Under the pieces are notes generated by a model. That model was not told the origin of the DNA and searched no databases. It saw only the letters and a program-made list of their open reading frames with translations. The position numbers and the translations under genes are program-made. Positions 7,477 through 15,606 of a DNA stretch of 22,285 bases are shown in pieces. This stretch comes from Oceanospirillum sp048268485 (GTDB lineage Bacteria > Pseudomonadota > Gammaproteobacteria > Pseudomonadales > Halomonadaceae): positions 1-22,285 of the forward strand of contig JBLWVL010000046.1 in assembly GCA_048268485.1 (NCBI GenBank), written 5' to 3'. Within the stretch, counting starts at the first letter, position 1; each line of letters begins with the position of its first letter.

Positions 7477-8671
7477 TGCGCATCATTCTCCGTTTGATAT
7501 TGGCCTGAACCACAAAGTGGTCGATAAACGGTGCAAACAGGTTCGCAAACAAGATCGCCAGCATAATCCCTTCAGGGAAGGCAGGGTTGATCACCCGAAT
7601 CATCACTGTCATTACGCCGATAAGAATACCGAACCAGAATTTACCTGTATTCGTCATAGAAGCAGACACAGGGTCAGTCGCCATGAAGAACATACCAAAG
7701 GCCAGACCGCCCAGAGTCAGATGCCAGTACCAAGGCAGAGCAAACATAGGGTTTGTATCAGAACCGATAGCGTTCAGAAGAGTACTCAGAGCAAACATAC
7801 CGACAAACACGCCCAGCACAATACGCCAGGATGCGATCTTGGTTGCCAATAGCACGGCACCACCGATCATAATTGCCAGAGTTGATGTTTCACCCATTGA
7901 GCCCGGCATAACACCGACGAAAGAATCCCACCAGGTCAGCGTTTCAGTCAGACCAGCCATGCCGTCAGCAGCAGCAACACCCAGAGCCGTTGCTCCAGTA
8001 TAGCCATCCACTGCAGTCCATACCGCATCCCCGGAGATTTGAGCCGGATAAGCAAAGTACAGGAAGGCTCGACCTGCCAAAGCAGGGTTAAGGAAGTTCT
8101 TACCAGTACCACCAAAGATCTCTTTGGCAACAACCACACCGAAGGTAATACCCAGTGCAACCTGCCACAGGGGAATGGTTGCAGGTAAAGTCAGTGCAAA
8201 CAGGATAGAGGTAACGAAGAAACCTTCGTTCACTTCATGGCCACGCTTCATCGCGAACAGCACTTCCCAGAAGCCACCGACAATAAAGGTCACGGCATAA
8301 ACCGGCAGGAAGTACATCGCACCGTGGATCATATTGTCCCACAGGCTTGCAGGGTCATAACCAGCAAAAAGACTGATCAGACCACCACGCCAGCCTTCAG
8401 CCGCCATAAGGCCGGTTTCAGCCATCGCCATATTCGCGTGGTAACCCACATTCCACATACCGAAGAACATCGCAGGGAAGGTGCACATCCATACGGTGAT
8501 CATCATACGCTTCAGGTCGACACCATCACGTACGTGGGCCGTATGTTTAGTTGTAGAACCCGGGGAGTAAAAGATGGTATCGACTGCTTCATACAATGCA
8601 TACCAGCTCTCATACTTACCACCTTTGTGGAAGTGAGGTTCCATATTATCAAGGATTTTACGCAGACCCAT
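7469..8671 (-). CDS. nqrB: Na+-translocating NADH:quinone reductase subunit B (covalent FMN, Na+ path)
   Basis: The largest membrane subunit (400 residues, about ten helices), homologous to RnfD. Two recognisable sites are the conserved core KEIFGGTGKNFLNPALAGRAF (about residues 183-203) and the flavinylation motif DGYTGATALG, with Thr228 as the predicted FMN carrier. The subunit also holds riboflavin and forms the sodium translocation path and part of the quinone-inhibitor site in characterised homologues. Its start (8669-8671) overlaps the nqrA stop in a TAATG junction. The N-terminal amphipathic segment (LRKILDNMEPHFHKGGK) is typical. Confidence 0.97.
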   Translation of the reverse strand: MGLRKILDNMEPHFHKGGKYESWYALYEAVDTIFYSPGSTTKHTAHVRDGVDLKRMMITVWMCTFPAMFFGMWNVGYHANMAMAETGLMAAEGWRGGLISLFAGYDPASLWDNMIHGAMYFLPVYAVTFIVGGFWEVLFAMKRGHEVNEGFFVTSILFALTLPATIPLWQVALGITFGVVVAKEIFGGTGKNFLNPALAGRAFLYFAYPAQISGDAVWTAVDGYTGATALGVAAADGMAGLTETLTWWDSFVGVMPGSMGETSTLAIMIGGAVLLATKIASWRIVLGVFVGMFALSTLLNAIGSDTNPMFALPWYWHLTLGGLAFGMFFMATDPVSASMTNTGKFWFGILIGVMTVMIRVINPAFPEGIMLAILFANLFAPFIDHFVVQANIKRRMMRNV

Positions 8672-10023
8672 TATGCCCCCTCCTTCTCAATCGTGGTCAG
8701 GTTGTTGCGCAGGAGAGGTCCGTACTCGTACTTACCTGGGCAAACATAGGTGCACAAAGCCAGATCTTCTTCATCCAGCTCAAGACATCCCAGCTGCATT
8801 GCAGTCTCGATATCGCCAACGATCAGCGCTCGCAGCAGCTGAGTCGGAAGAATATCCAGAGGCATAACACGCTCGTAAGAACCTACAGGAACCATGGCAC
8901 GTTCACTACCGTTTGTATTGGTAGATGGTGCATAGTTCTTCAGGCCAAATAGTTTGGAAACATAGATATTCAGCATGGAGTGCTTGTTCGCGCCCGGCGA
9001 CAACCAACCCATAAAGTCACGCTCGGTACCTTCTTTAAGTACGCTGACCTGTGTGTGGTAGCGGCCCAGGAAGGAGTATGGGCCTTTGGCGGTTATGCCA
9101 CCAAATACAGAGCCCGAGATCAGGCGCACTGAATCACGGTCTGCGATATCGGCACCACATACATCTTCCAGAGAGGCACCCAGACGCGTCTTAACCAAAC
9201 GTGGATTTTTAACCTCAGGGCCACCCAGAGCGATAACACGGGAAACATTCAACGTTCCGGTCAGAAACAGCTGGCCAAAGGCTACAACGTCCTGATAACC
9301 AATCGTCCAAACTGTTTTCCCTGAGCTTACAGGATCTAAGTGGTGGATATGAGTACCAGCCAGACCCGCAGGGTGCGGACCCGCAAACTCTTCAACCACA
9401 ACCTGATTACCAGCCTGTGCAGGAATCGCAGCACCAGATGCCTTACAGACGAAAATTTTGCCATCAGTAAGACGTGCCAAAACCTCAAGGCCAGCCTGAA
9501 AATCAGCTTCTTGCCCTTTAAGGACAACAGCAGGGTCAGCCGCCAGAGGGTTAGTATCGATTGCAGTCACAAAGATGGAGTTAGGCGTGCTACCCAAAAC
9601 CGGAACACGGCTGAATGGTCGGGTACGCAATGCAGTCCACAGACCAGATTCAACCAGCTGCGCCTGAACCTTTTCGCGTTCCACCGATGACAGTTCGCCC
9701 TGACTATACTGAGCAAACTGAACACTCTCCTCCTGCTCAGCTACTTTAATGACCACAGACTGAAGAATACGACGCTCACCGCGGTTAACTGCTACAACCT
9801 CACCAGCAGCAGGAGCCGTATATTTCACGCCCGGGGTCTTTTTATCACTGAAGAGCTCTTGACCCAGCTTAACCTGATCGCCGACTTTCACCGCCATTGT
9901 AGGCTTCATACCCACATAGTCAGTGCCAATCACAGCGACCGTACGCGCCTGAGCTGCATCTTCGATGCTTTGCTTAGGGACGCCGGCTATAGGCAGATCA
10001 AGGCCACGTTTGATTTTTATCAT
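8671..10023 (-). CDS. nqrA: Na+-translocating NADH:quinone reductase subunit A
   Basis: Cytosolic subunit (450 residues, the usual size) of the sodium-pumping NADH:quinone oxidoreductase, associated with NqrB and implicated in quinone binding. The N-terminus IKIKRGLDLPIAG is diagnostic. It is followed by the barrel-sandwich segment GMKPTMAVKVGDQVKLGQELF and, near the C-terminus, the Cys-containing segment TYVCPGKYEYGPLLR. There is no membrane helix. First gene of the operon: ATG 10021-10023 preceded by GGGCGAG at about 6 nt. The promoter must lie in the 350-bp leader upstream (10024-10374). Confidence 0.97.
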   Translation of the reverse strand: MIKIKRGLDLPIAGVPKQSIEDAAQARTVAVIGTDYVGMKPTMAVKVGDQVKLGQELFSDKKTPGVKYTAPAAGEVVAVNRGERRILQSVVIKVAEQEESVQFAQYSQGELSSVEREKVQAQLVESGLWTALRTRPFSRVPVLGSTPNSIFVTAIDTNPLAADPAVVLKGQEADFQAGLEVLARLTDGKIFVCKASGAAIPAQAGNQVVVEEFAGPHPAGLAGTHIHHLDPVSSGKTVWTIGYQDVVAFGQLFLTGTLNVSRVIALGGPEVKNPRLVKTRLGASLEDVCGADIADRDSVRLISGSVFGGITAKGPYSFLGRYHTQVSVLKEGTERDFMGWLSPGANKHSMLNIYVSKLFGLKNYAPSTNTNGSERAMVPVGSYERVMPLDILPTQLLRALIVGDIETAMQLGCLELDEEDLALCTYVCPGKYEYGPLLRNNLTTIEKEGA

Positions 10024-10374
10024 ACGTCTCGCCCAATCACTTAGTTATTTTTTAAAGGTAAAGCTTAGATAACCTGAGGCAACATGCTCCGATATGCTGA
10101 GAAGCGCCCTGCATCAGATCGATAATTCTTATGGTCAGCTTGGCTGTTTTCGTAATCACAGGTCTGCCCACCCGGATCACGCCCAAAATCGAACACATTA
10201 TAAAGACCTGCCAGCCCCTTTACCACTCGACCTGCGACATTTTGCCACAACCCCAGGCCACCAAACGTCTCAGCCTTAAGTGAATTTCGGTCATTTAGGG
10301 GGCAACGTCTGAAAATATCCGCCAATTACCGGATAGACAGCTAGAAAAATGTTTAATTTTCTTTTACTTAGGTG
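10024..10374. other. Gene-poor leader region upstream of nqrA
   Basis: About 350 bp between the GAPDH terminator and nqrA. The middle (about 10081-10320) is 45-57% GC per 60-bp line, while the flanks are only about 32-38%. The minus strand has an 86-codon open frame at 10065-10325, but it starts at a TTG without a clear ribosome site, has no recognisable family, and competes with open frames in other phases. I do not annotate a gene. A near-consensus TATAAT box lies at 10197-10202. The region may be a long regulatory leader. Confidence 0.5.
10197..10225 (-). promoter_or_regulatory. Candidate promoter for the nqr operon
   Basis: On the minus strand a perfect TATAAT (10197-10202) lies 17 nt from TGGTAA (10220-10225), a poor -35 match. 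A 7-bp inverted repeat, CAGGTCT/AGACCTG (10159-10165 and 10204-10210), flanks the -10 box and could be an operator. The predicted leader to nqrA would be about 165 nt. Weak prediction. Confidence 0.25.
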
Positions 10375-10404
10375 CAAAAAAGCCCACTCATTGAGTGGGC
10401 TTTA
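10375..10404 (-). terminator. Rho-independent terminator of the GAPDH gene
   Basis: A perfect stem of 9 pairs (arms 10381-10389 and 10393-10401, 3-nt loop) is followed on the minus strand by a run of six T. It starts 36 nt past the GAPDH stop. A short T-run on the plus side (10401-10403) makes it weakly bidirectional. Confidence 0.88.
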
Positions 10405-10436
10405 ATTATATCCGGGTAAAAGACCGGATCAGCGGA

Positions 10437-11885
10437 TCAACGTGCCGGAAAATGCTGGAAATGAACGTTAGAGATCTGCTGCAGAATACGTACAACCTGG
10501 CAGCTGTAGCCAAACTCATTGTCGTACCAAACATACAGAACAGCCTGTTTGCCATTCACGATGGTTGCCTCACCATCCACAATACCCGCATGACGGTTGC
10601 CAACGAAGTCGGAAGAAACCACTTCAGGAGACTGAACGAAATCAACCTGCTTCTGAATAGATGAGTGCAGCGACGCATCACGCAGGTAATCGTTAACGTC
10701 TTCCACAGACGTCTCTTTACCTAAGGTCAAATTCAGGATTGCCATGGAAACATTAGGTGTTGGAACCCGAATCGCATTACCGGTCAGCTTACCTTTAAGG
10801 GAAGGCAGAGCTTTGGCTGCGGCAGAAGCCGCACCAGTTTCAGTGATCACCATGTTCAGTGGCGCGGAACGACCACGACGCTTCGCTTTATGGAAGTTAT
10901 CAATCAGATTCTGGTCATTAGTAAACGCATGAACCGTTTCAACATGGCCATGCACAATGCCATATTTATCTTCAATGGCTTTCAGAACAGGGACAATCGC
11001 ATTTGTCGTACAGGACGCCGCCGAAAGAATCTTATCGCCTTCTTCGATCACATCACTGTTGATACCATGAACAATATTCTTGATATCACCTTTACCAGGT
11101 GCCGTCAGCAGAACACGAGATGCACCTTTACAGTTCAGGTGCTGACCCAGGCCCGTTTCATCACGCCACATACCTGTGTTATCAACGACAATCGCATCGT
11201 TAATACCGTAAGCGGTGTAATCCACCTCAGCCGGAGAGTTTGCGTAGATCATCTGAACATAATTACCATTGATGATCAGCGCTTTTGCTTCTTCATCAAC
11301 AGAAATCGTACCCTGGAAAGAACCATGAACAGAGTCACGACGCAGTAAGCTTGCGCGTTTCTGCAGGTCGCCTTCTTTACCACCACGAACAACAATCGCA
11401 CGCAGGCGCAGCTTATTACCGCCGCCCGCTTTTTCTACCAAAATACGCGCCAGCAAACGGCCAATACGACCAAAACCATAAAGCACAACGTCTTTATAGC
11501 CATCTTCGCCGTTATCTTTGTATTTGCCTACAGCCGCATCCAGCTCTTTACGCAGGAAGGCTTCCAGGTCGCTACCACCTTCGTTCTTGAACTTAACAGC
11601 CAGTTTACCAATATCAACGTGAGCGGGGCCCATGTCCATACCTGCCATCGCTTCCAGAATCGGATGCGTATCACGAACTGACAGCTCAGTTCCCTCAACC
11701 TGGCGAACAAAGCGGTGATCTTTCAGGATGCGGATAACAGACTGGTTGACCATTGCGCGGCCATACAGTGAAGTCACTACATTGTTTTTACGATACAGCT
11801 GACCGATCAGCGGGATCATACCTTCAGCCAGAGCTTCACGCTCCTGCCAATCCTGGAAACAGCTATCTAACATATCTTGACTCAC
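10437..11885 (-). CDS. Glyceraldehyde-3-phosphate dehydrogenase, long form with N-terminal extension
   Basis: Phosphorylating GAPDH of central carbon metabolism. The core has the Rossmann motif GFGRIGR (about residues 137-143), the catalytic ASCTTN (Cys about 292), the NDQNLIDNFHKAKRRGRSA segment and the C-terminal WYDNEFGYS. It differs from ordinary 330-residue enzymes by about 130 extra N-terminal residues, rich in charged helices, and by the sequence after strand beta-2 (VVRGGKEGDLQKR), where glycolytic enzymes normally have Asp. This suggests NADP acceptance and a gluconeogenic role (inference). I recall a similar long GAPDH beside mfd in Pseudomonas. I chose GTG 11883-11885, 6 nt after GTGAGG; an upstream GTG (11895-11897) and a downstream ATG (11871-11873) are alternatives. 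Divergent from mfd; ends at a strong terminator. Confidence 0.92.
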   Translation of the reverse strand: MSQDMLDSCFQDWQEREALAEGMIPLIGQLYRKNNVVTSLYGRAMVNQSVIRILKDHRFVRQVEGTELSVRDTHPILEAMAGMDMGPAHVDIGKLAVKFKNEGGSDLEAFLRKELDAAVGKYKDNGEDGYKDVVLYGFGRIGRLLARILVEKAGGGNKLRLRAIVVRGGKEGDLQKRASLLRRDSVHGSFQGTISVDEEAKALIINGNYVQMIYANSPAEVDYTAYGINDAIVVDNTGMWRDETGLGQHLNCKGASRVLLTAPGKGDIKNIVHGINSDVIEEGDKILSAASCTTNAIVPVLKAIEDKYGIVHGHVETVHAFTNDQNLIDNFHKAKRRGRSAPLNMVITETGAASAAAKALPSLKGKLTGNAIRVPTPNVSMAILNLTLGKETSVEDVNDYLRDASLHSSIQKQVDFVQSPEVVSSDFVGNRHAGIVDGEATIVNGKQAVLYVWYDNEFGYSCQVVRILQQISNVHFQHFPAR

Positions 11886-11935
11886 GGGCGGCCTCACTTT
11901 AAATCAAAAAAAATCTCAACCGAAAATGCGGGCGT

Positions 11936-11964
11936 ATTATGAAAGCAGAATGCCCAAAGGGCAA
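11936..11964 (-). promoter_or_regulatory. Candidate sigma70 promoter of the GAPDH gene with palindrome
   Basis: Minus-strand TTGCCC (11959-11964) and CATAAT (11936-11941) are spaced by exactly 17 nt, about 50 nt upstream of the chosen start. The palindrome TGCCCAAAGGGCA (11951-11963) covers most of the -35 box and could be a repressor site. Confidence 0.5.
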
Positions 11965-12058
11965 ATTTAAACGCTGGTTTTGCGGCCAAAGTCTATTTCA
12001 CAACCAGAATGTAGCAATCAATATTAAACTTATCGGTTCAAATCCTGAATCTGTACGC

Positions 12059-12086
12059 TTTACATTCATGTACACCGCCTTAGACT
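12059..12086 (+). promoter_or_regulatory. Candidate promoter for mfd
   Basis: TTTACA (12059-12064, 5/6 match to the -35 consensus) lies 16 nt before TAGACT (12081-12086, 4/6), about 48 nt upstream of the mfd start. It is in the 249-bp divergent region shared with the GAPDH gene. Weak prediction. Confidence 0.25.
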
Positions 12087-12134
12087 TATCGTCTTTCTGC
12101 CCCCAAGACATTTTTATACAGCTACGGATCAGAC

Positions 12135-15100
12135 ATGATGCAACTGCAGCTCAAGCCCCAAACAGTTCCTGTTAAGCCCGGTGATACCCGCCACTGGGGA
12201 AACTTACCCGGGAATGCCCGAGCACTTATTGTCAGTGAACTGGCAAGCCAGCAGGATCGCCTGCTGTTTGTGGTGACTCAAAGCCAAAGCGATGCAGAGC
12301 AACTGGCGGAGCTACTTGAGTTCTTTTTACCGGATGAGCTACCGGTACTTCGGCTGCCTGACTGGGAAACATTGCCCTACGATGCGTTTTCTCCCCACCA
12401 GGATATTATCTCAGAGCGCCTGAAAGTACTGTTTCAGCTACCCCAGCTTAAAAAAGGCGTACTGGTAGCGCCCGCCTCAACATTAATGCAACGGCTGGCA
12501 CCGGAAAGCTATATCAGTGGTTCTACGTTTCTTCTGGAAACCGGTCAATCCTTTAATGCCCAATCCATGAGTCGTCAACTTGAACAGGCGGGCTACCACT
12601 GCGTTGACAATGTCTACAGCCATGGCGAATACGCAATCCGTGGTGCCCTGATGGACATCTTTCCCATGGGCAGCGACCAACCGATCCGCATCGACCTGTT
12701 TGATGATGAGATCGACACTCTGCGTACATTTGATCCCGAAACTCAACGCTCTCAGGAAAAAACCGATCAGATCCGCATCCTGCCTGCCACAGAATACCCT
12801 CTGGACAACAGCGGAAAAACCCGGTTTAAGATCGCGTTTCAGGAGCAGTTTGATATTGACTTCCGCCAGTGCCCTCTCTATCAGGATGTCAGTAAAGGCA
12901 TCCCTTCTCCGGGCCTGGAGTACTATCTGCCACTGTTTTTTGAGCAAACTGCCGACCTTTTCAGCTATCTGCCGGACAACACCCTGCTGGTCAGTCACAG
13001 CAATACCGAAGAAGCCGCCGAGCACTTCTGGGCAGAGGTCGAGCGCCGTTACGAAGATCGTCGCTATGATATCCAGCGCCCGATTCTCCCCCCCGCGCAA
13101 CTGTTTCTACCGGTAAACCAGCTGTTCAGCCGGCTTAAAAGCTTTGCCCGGATTCAACTGCACACCTCTTCAATTGAAGAAAAAGCCGGACGGATTAACC
13201 TGCCGTTCAGCGAACCGGCTCAGCTTCCCATCGATGCTAAAAGCAATACACCACTACAACAGCTGCAGGACCACCTGGCCGGCACCGATAAAAAGGTACT
13301 GTTCTGCGCCGAATCCGCCGGTCGCCGGGAGGCTCTCCTTGAACTCTTGGCTCGCATTCATTGCACGCCAACCGGTATTGATAACTGGCAGACGTTTACC
13401 TCAGCTCCGGAATCCGAGAGTAAACTGGCCATCGCAGTTGCTCCGCTTCTGGAGGGTATCACCTGTGAAACCCCCGCTTTTGAGCTGATCAGTGAAAGCC
13501 AGCTATTCGGTCAACGGGTTTTCCAGAGCCGACGCCGTCAGAAAGCAACCGATATTGGCGAGTACACAATACGCAGCCTGACAGAGCTACAGGAAGGCGC
13601 ACCCGTTGTGCATATCGATCACGGGGTTGGCCGCTACCAGGGGTTACAGGTGCTGGATATCGACCAGCAAAAAGCAGAGTTTCTGACTCTGGAATACGCC
13701 GATGGTGCCAAGCTTTATGTCCCCGTTAGTTCTCTGCACCTGATCTCACGTTATTCCGGTGCCGGCGATGATCACGCCCCTCTGCATAAACTGGGCACAG
13801 AACAGTGGGAAAAAGCCAAACGTAAAACCGCTGAAAAAATCCGTGATACTGCCGCTGAGCTATTGGATATTTACGCCCGCCGGGCTGCCCGAAAAGGCTT
13901 TAAGCATGATGACCCGGATCACTCCTATGAGGCCTTCTCAGCGGGCTTCCCGTTTGAAGAGACCCCGGATCAGATGATGGCGATCAACGCCGTGATTCAG
14001 GACATGACCTCACCTCAGCCGATGGATCGGGTGATCTGTGGTGATGTGGGCTTCGGTAAAACCGAAGTTGCTATGCGGGCTACGTTTATGGCGGTTCAAA
14101 GCGGTAAGCAAGTGGCAATTCTGGTACCCACAACCTTACTCGCGCAACAGCACTTTGAAAACTTTCGGGACCGTTTTGCCGACTGGCCGGTGCAGGTGGA
14201 GGTACTCTCCCGATTCAAGTCCGCCAAAGAGCAAAAAGCGGTATTAGAAAATATGGGTAACGGCAAAGCAGATATTGTTATTGGTACCCACAAGTTATTG
14301 CAGAAAGACACCCGCTTCGATGATCTGGGCTTGCTAATTATCGATGAAGAGCACCGCTTTGGCGTTCAGCAGAAAGAAAAACTGAAATCTCTGCGTTCTG
14401 AAATCGATATTCTCACCATGACAGCAACACCCATCCCCCGCACCCTGAATATGGCAATGTCCGGGATCCGGGATCTGTCGATCATCGCCACACCACCAGC
14501 CAAGCGACTTTCCGTGAAAACCTTTGTTCGCAAATATGATAAGCCAACCATTAAAGAGGCGATACTGCGGGAGATTCTCCGGGGCGGTCAGCTCTACTTC
14601 CTGCATAACGACCTGAAAACTATCGAAAATGCGGCGGAAACTATTCGGGAGCTGGTGCCAGAGGCCAGGGTTGGCGTCGCTCACGGGCAGATGCCGGAGC
14701 GGCAACTGGAACAGCTGATGTCTGATTTCTACCATAAGCGGTTCAACGTACTGGTTTGCTCCACCATTATCGAAACCGGTATTGATATTCCAAGTGCCAA
14801 TACCATCATTATCGAACGGGCAGACAAATTCGGCCTGGCTCAGCTGCACCAACTCAGGGGACGCGTCGGACGCTCTCACCATCAGGCATACGCTTACCTG
14901 CTAACCCCGGAAGGCAAAAAACTAAGCAAAGATGCTGAAAAGCGTCTGGATGCCATCGCCCTGGCAGACGATCTGGGCGCAGGCTTCACACTGGCCACCC
15001 ATGATATGGAGATCCGCGGAGCGGGTGAGCTATTAGGTGAAGGTCAAAGTGGCCAGATGGAGCAGGTGGGCTACAGTCTCTATATGGAAATGCTGGATAA

Positions 15101-15605
15101 AGCGGTAAATGCCATCAAACAGGGCAAAACCCCGGATCTGGATAAACCTCTGAATCAGGGAACTGAAGTCAACCTAAGGATTCCGGCACTGATACCTGAT
15201 GACTACCTGCCGGACGTACACACCCGCCTGGTGATGTACAAACGAATTGCTAACGCTAAATCTAATCCAGAGCTAAAAGAGTTACAGGTGGAGATGATTG
15301 ACCGTTTTGGCCTGCTACCGGAACCGGTTAAAAATCTATTCAACCAAACCCGACTTAAACTTCGGGCTGAAAGCCTGGGTATCAGCCGGATCGACTGCGG
15401 TGCCGAGAATGGTAGCCTTGAATTCTCCGCTGAAACTCAGGTAGAACCCCTCTCCATTGTTAAAATGGTACAATCAGCGCCAAACCGGTATCGTCTTGAT
15501 GGCGCAAGTAAATTACGCTTTACCGATCTGATGAGTCAACCGGAACGACGGTTCTCGGTGATAGAAACCCTGCTGTCAAAACTGTCACCTGAGAAGGCAG
15601 CCTAA
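12135..15605 (+). CDS. mfd: Transcription-repair coupling factor Mfd
   Basis: ATP-dependent translocase that removes RNA polymerase stalled at DNA lesions and recruits UvrA. The 1156 residues match the family (about 1150). In order: UvrB-like N-terminal domains (about 20-345, with LPDWETLPYDAFSPH), the RNA polymerase interaction domain with VVHIDHGVGRYQGL (about 490), a RecG-like helicase with Walker A GDVGFGKTE (about 635) and Walker B DEEH (about 736), the second helicase lobe with STIIETGIDIPSANT and QLRGRVGRS, the translocation motif region LLGEGQSGQMEQVGYSLY (about 968), and the C-terminal TRCF domain that masks UvrA binding. Start: two consecutive ATGs at 12135 and 12138 with only a weak GGA upstream. 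It is divergent from the GAPDH gene and followed after one base by csiV. Confidence 0.97.
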   Translation: MMQLQLKPQTVPVKPGDTRHWGNLPGNARALIVSELASQQDRLLFVVTQSQSDAEQLAELLEFFLPDELPVLRLPDWETLPYDAFSPHQDIISERLKVLFQLPQLKKGVLVAPASTLMQRLAPESYISGSTFLLETGQSFNAQSMSRQLEQAGYHCVDNVYSHGEYAIRGALMDIFPMGSDQPIRIDLFDDEIDTLRTFDPETQRSQEKTDQIRILPATEYPLDNSGKTRFKIAFQEQFDIDFRQCPLYQDVSKGIPSPGLEYYLPLFFEQTADLFSYLPDNTLLVSHSNTEEAAEHFWAEVERRYEDRRYDIQRPILPPAQLFLPVNQLFSRLKSFARIQLHTSSIEEKAGRINLPFSEPAQLPIDAKSNTPLQQLQDHLAGTDKKVLFCAESAGRREALLELLARIHCTPTGIDNWQTFTSAPESESKLAIAVAPLLEGITCETPAFELISESQLFGQRVFQSRRRQKATDIGEYTIRSLTELQEGAPVVHIDHGVGRYQGLQVLDIDQQKAEFLTLEYADGAKLYVPVSSLHLISRYSGAGDDHAPLHKLGTEQWEKAKRKTAEKIRDTAAELLDIYARRAARKGFKHDDPDHSYEAFSAGFPFEETPDQMMAINAVIQDMTSPQPMDRVICGDVGFGKTEVAMRATFMAVQSGKQVAILVPTTLLAQQHFENFRDRFADWPVQVEVLSRFKSAKEQKAVLENMGNGKADIVIGTHKLLQKDTRFDDLGLLIIDEEHRFGVQQKEKLKSLRSEIDILTMTATPIPRTLNMAMSGIRDLSIIATPPAKRLSVKTFVRKYDKPTIKEAILREILRGGQLYFLHNDLKTIENAAETIRELVPEARVGVAHGQMPERQLEQLMSDFYHKRFNVLVCSTIIETGIDIPSANTIIIERADKFGLAQLHQLRGRVGRSHHQAYAYLLTPEGKKLSKDAEKRLDAIALADDLGAGFTLATHDMEIRGAGELLGEGQSGQMEQVGYSLYMEMLDKAVNAIKQGKTPDLDKPLNQGTEVNLRIPALIPDDYLPDVHTRLVMYKRIANAKSNPELKELQVEMIDRFGLLPEPVKNLFNQTRLKLRAESLGISRIDCGAENGSLEFSAETQVEPLSIVKMVQSAPNRYRLDGASKLRFTDLMSQPERRFSVIETLLSKLSPEKAA

Positions 15606-15606
15606 A

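Noticed and set aside
10065..10325. 86-codon minus-strand frame before nqrA
   Set aside because: TTG start directly after a stop codon, no clear ribosome site, no recognisable domain, and rival open frames in other phases. Kept only as part of a finding on the leader.
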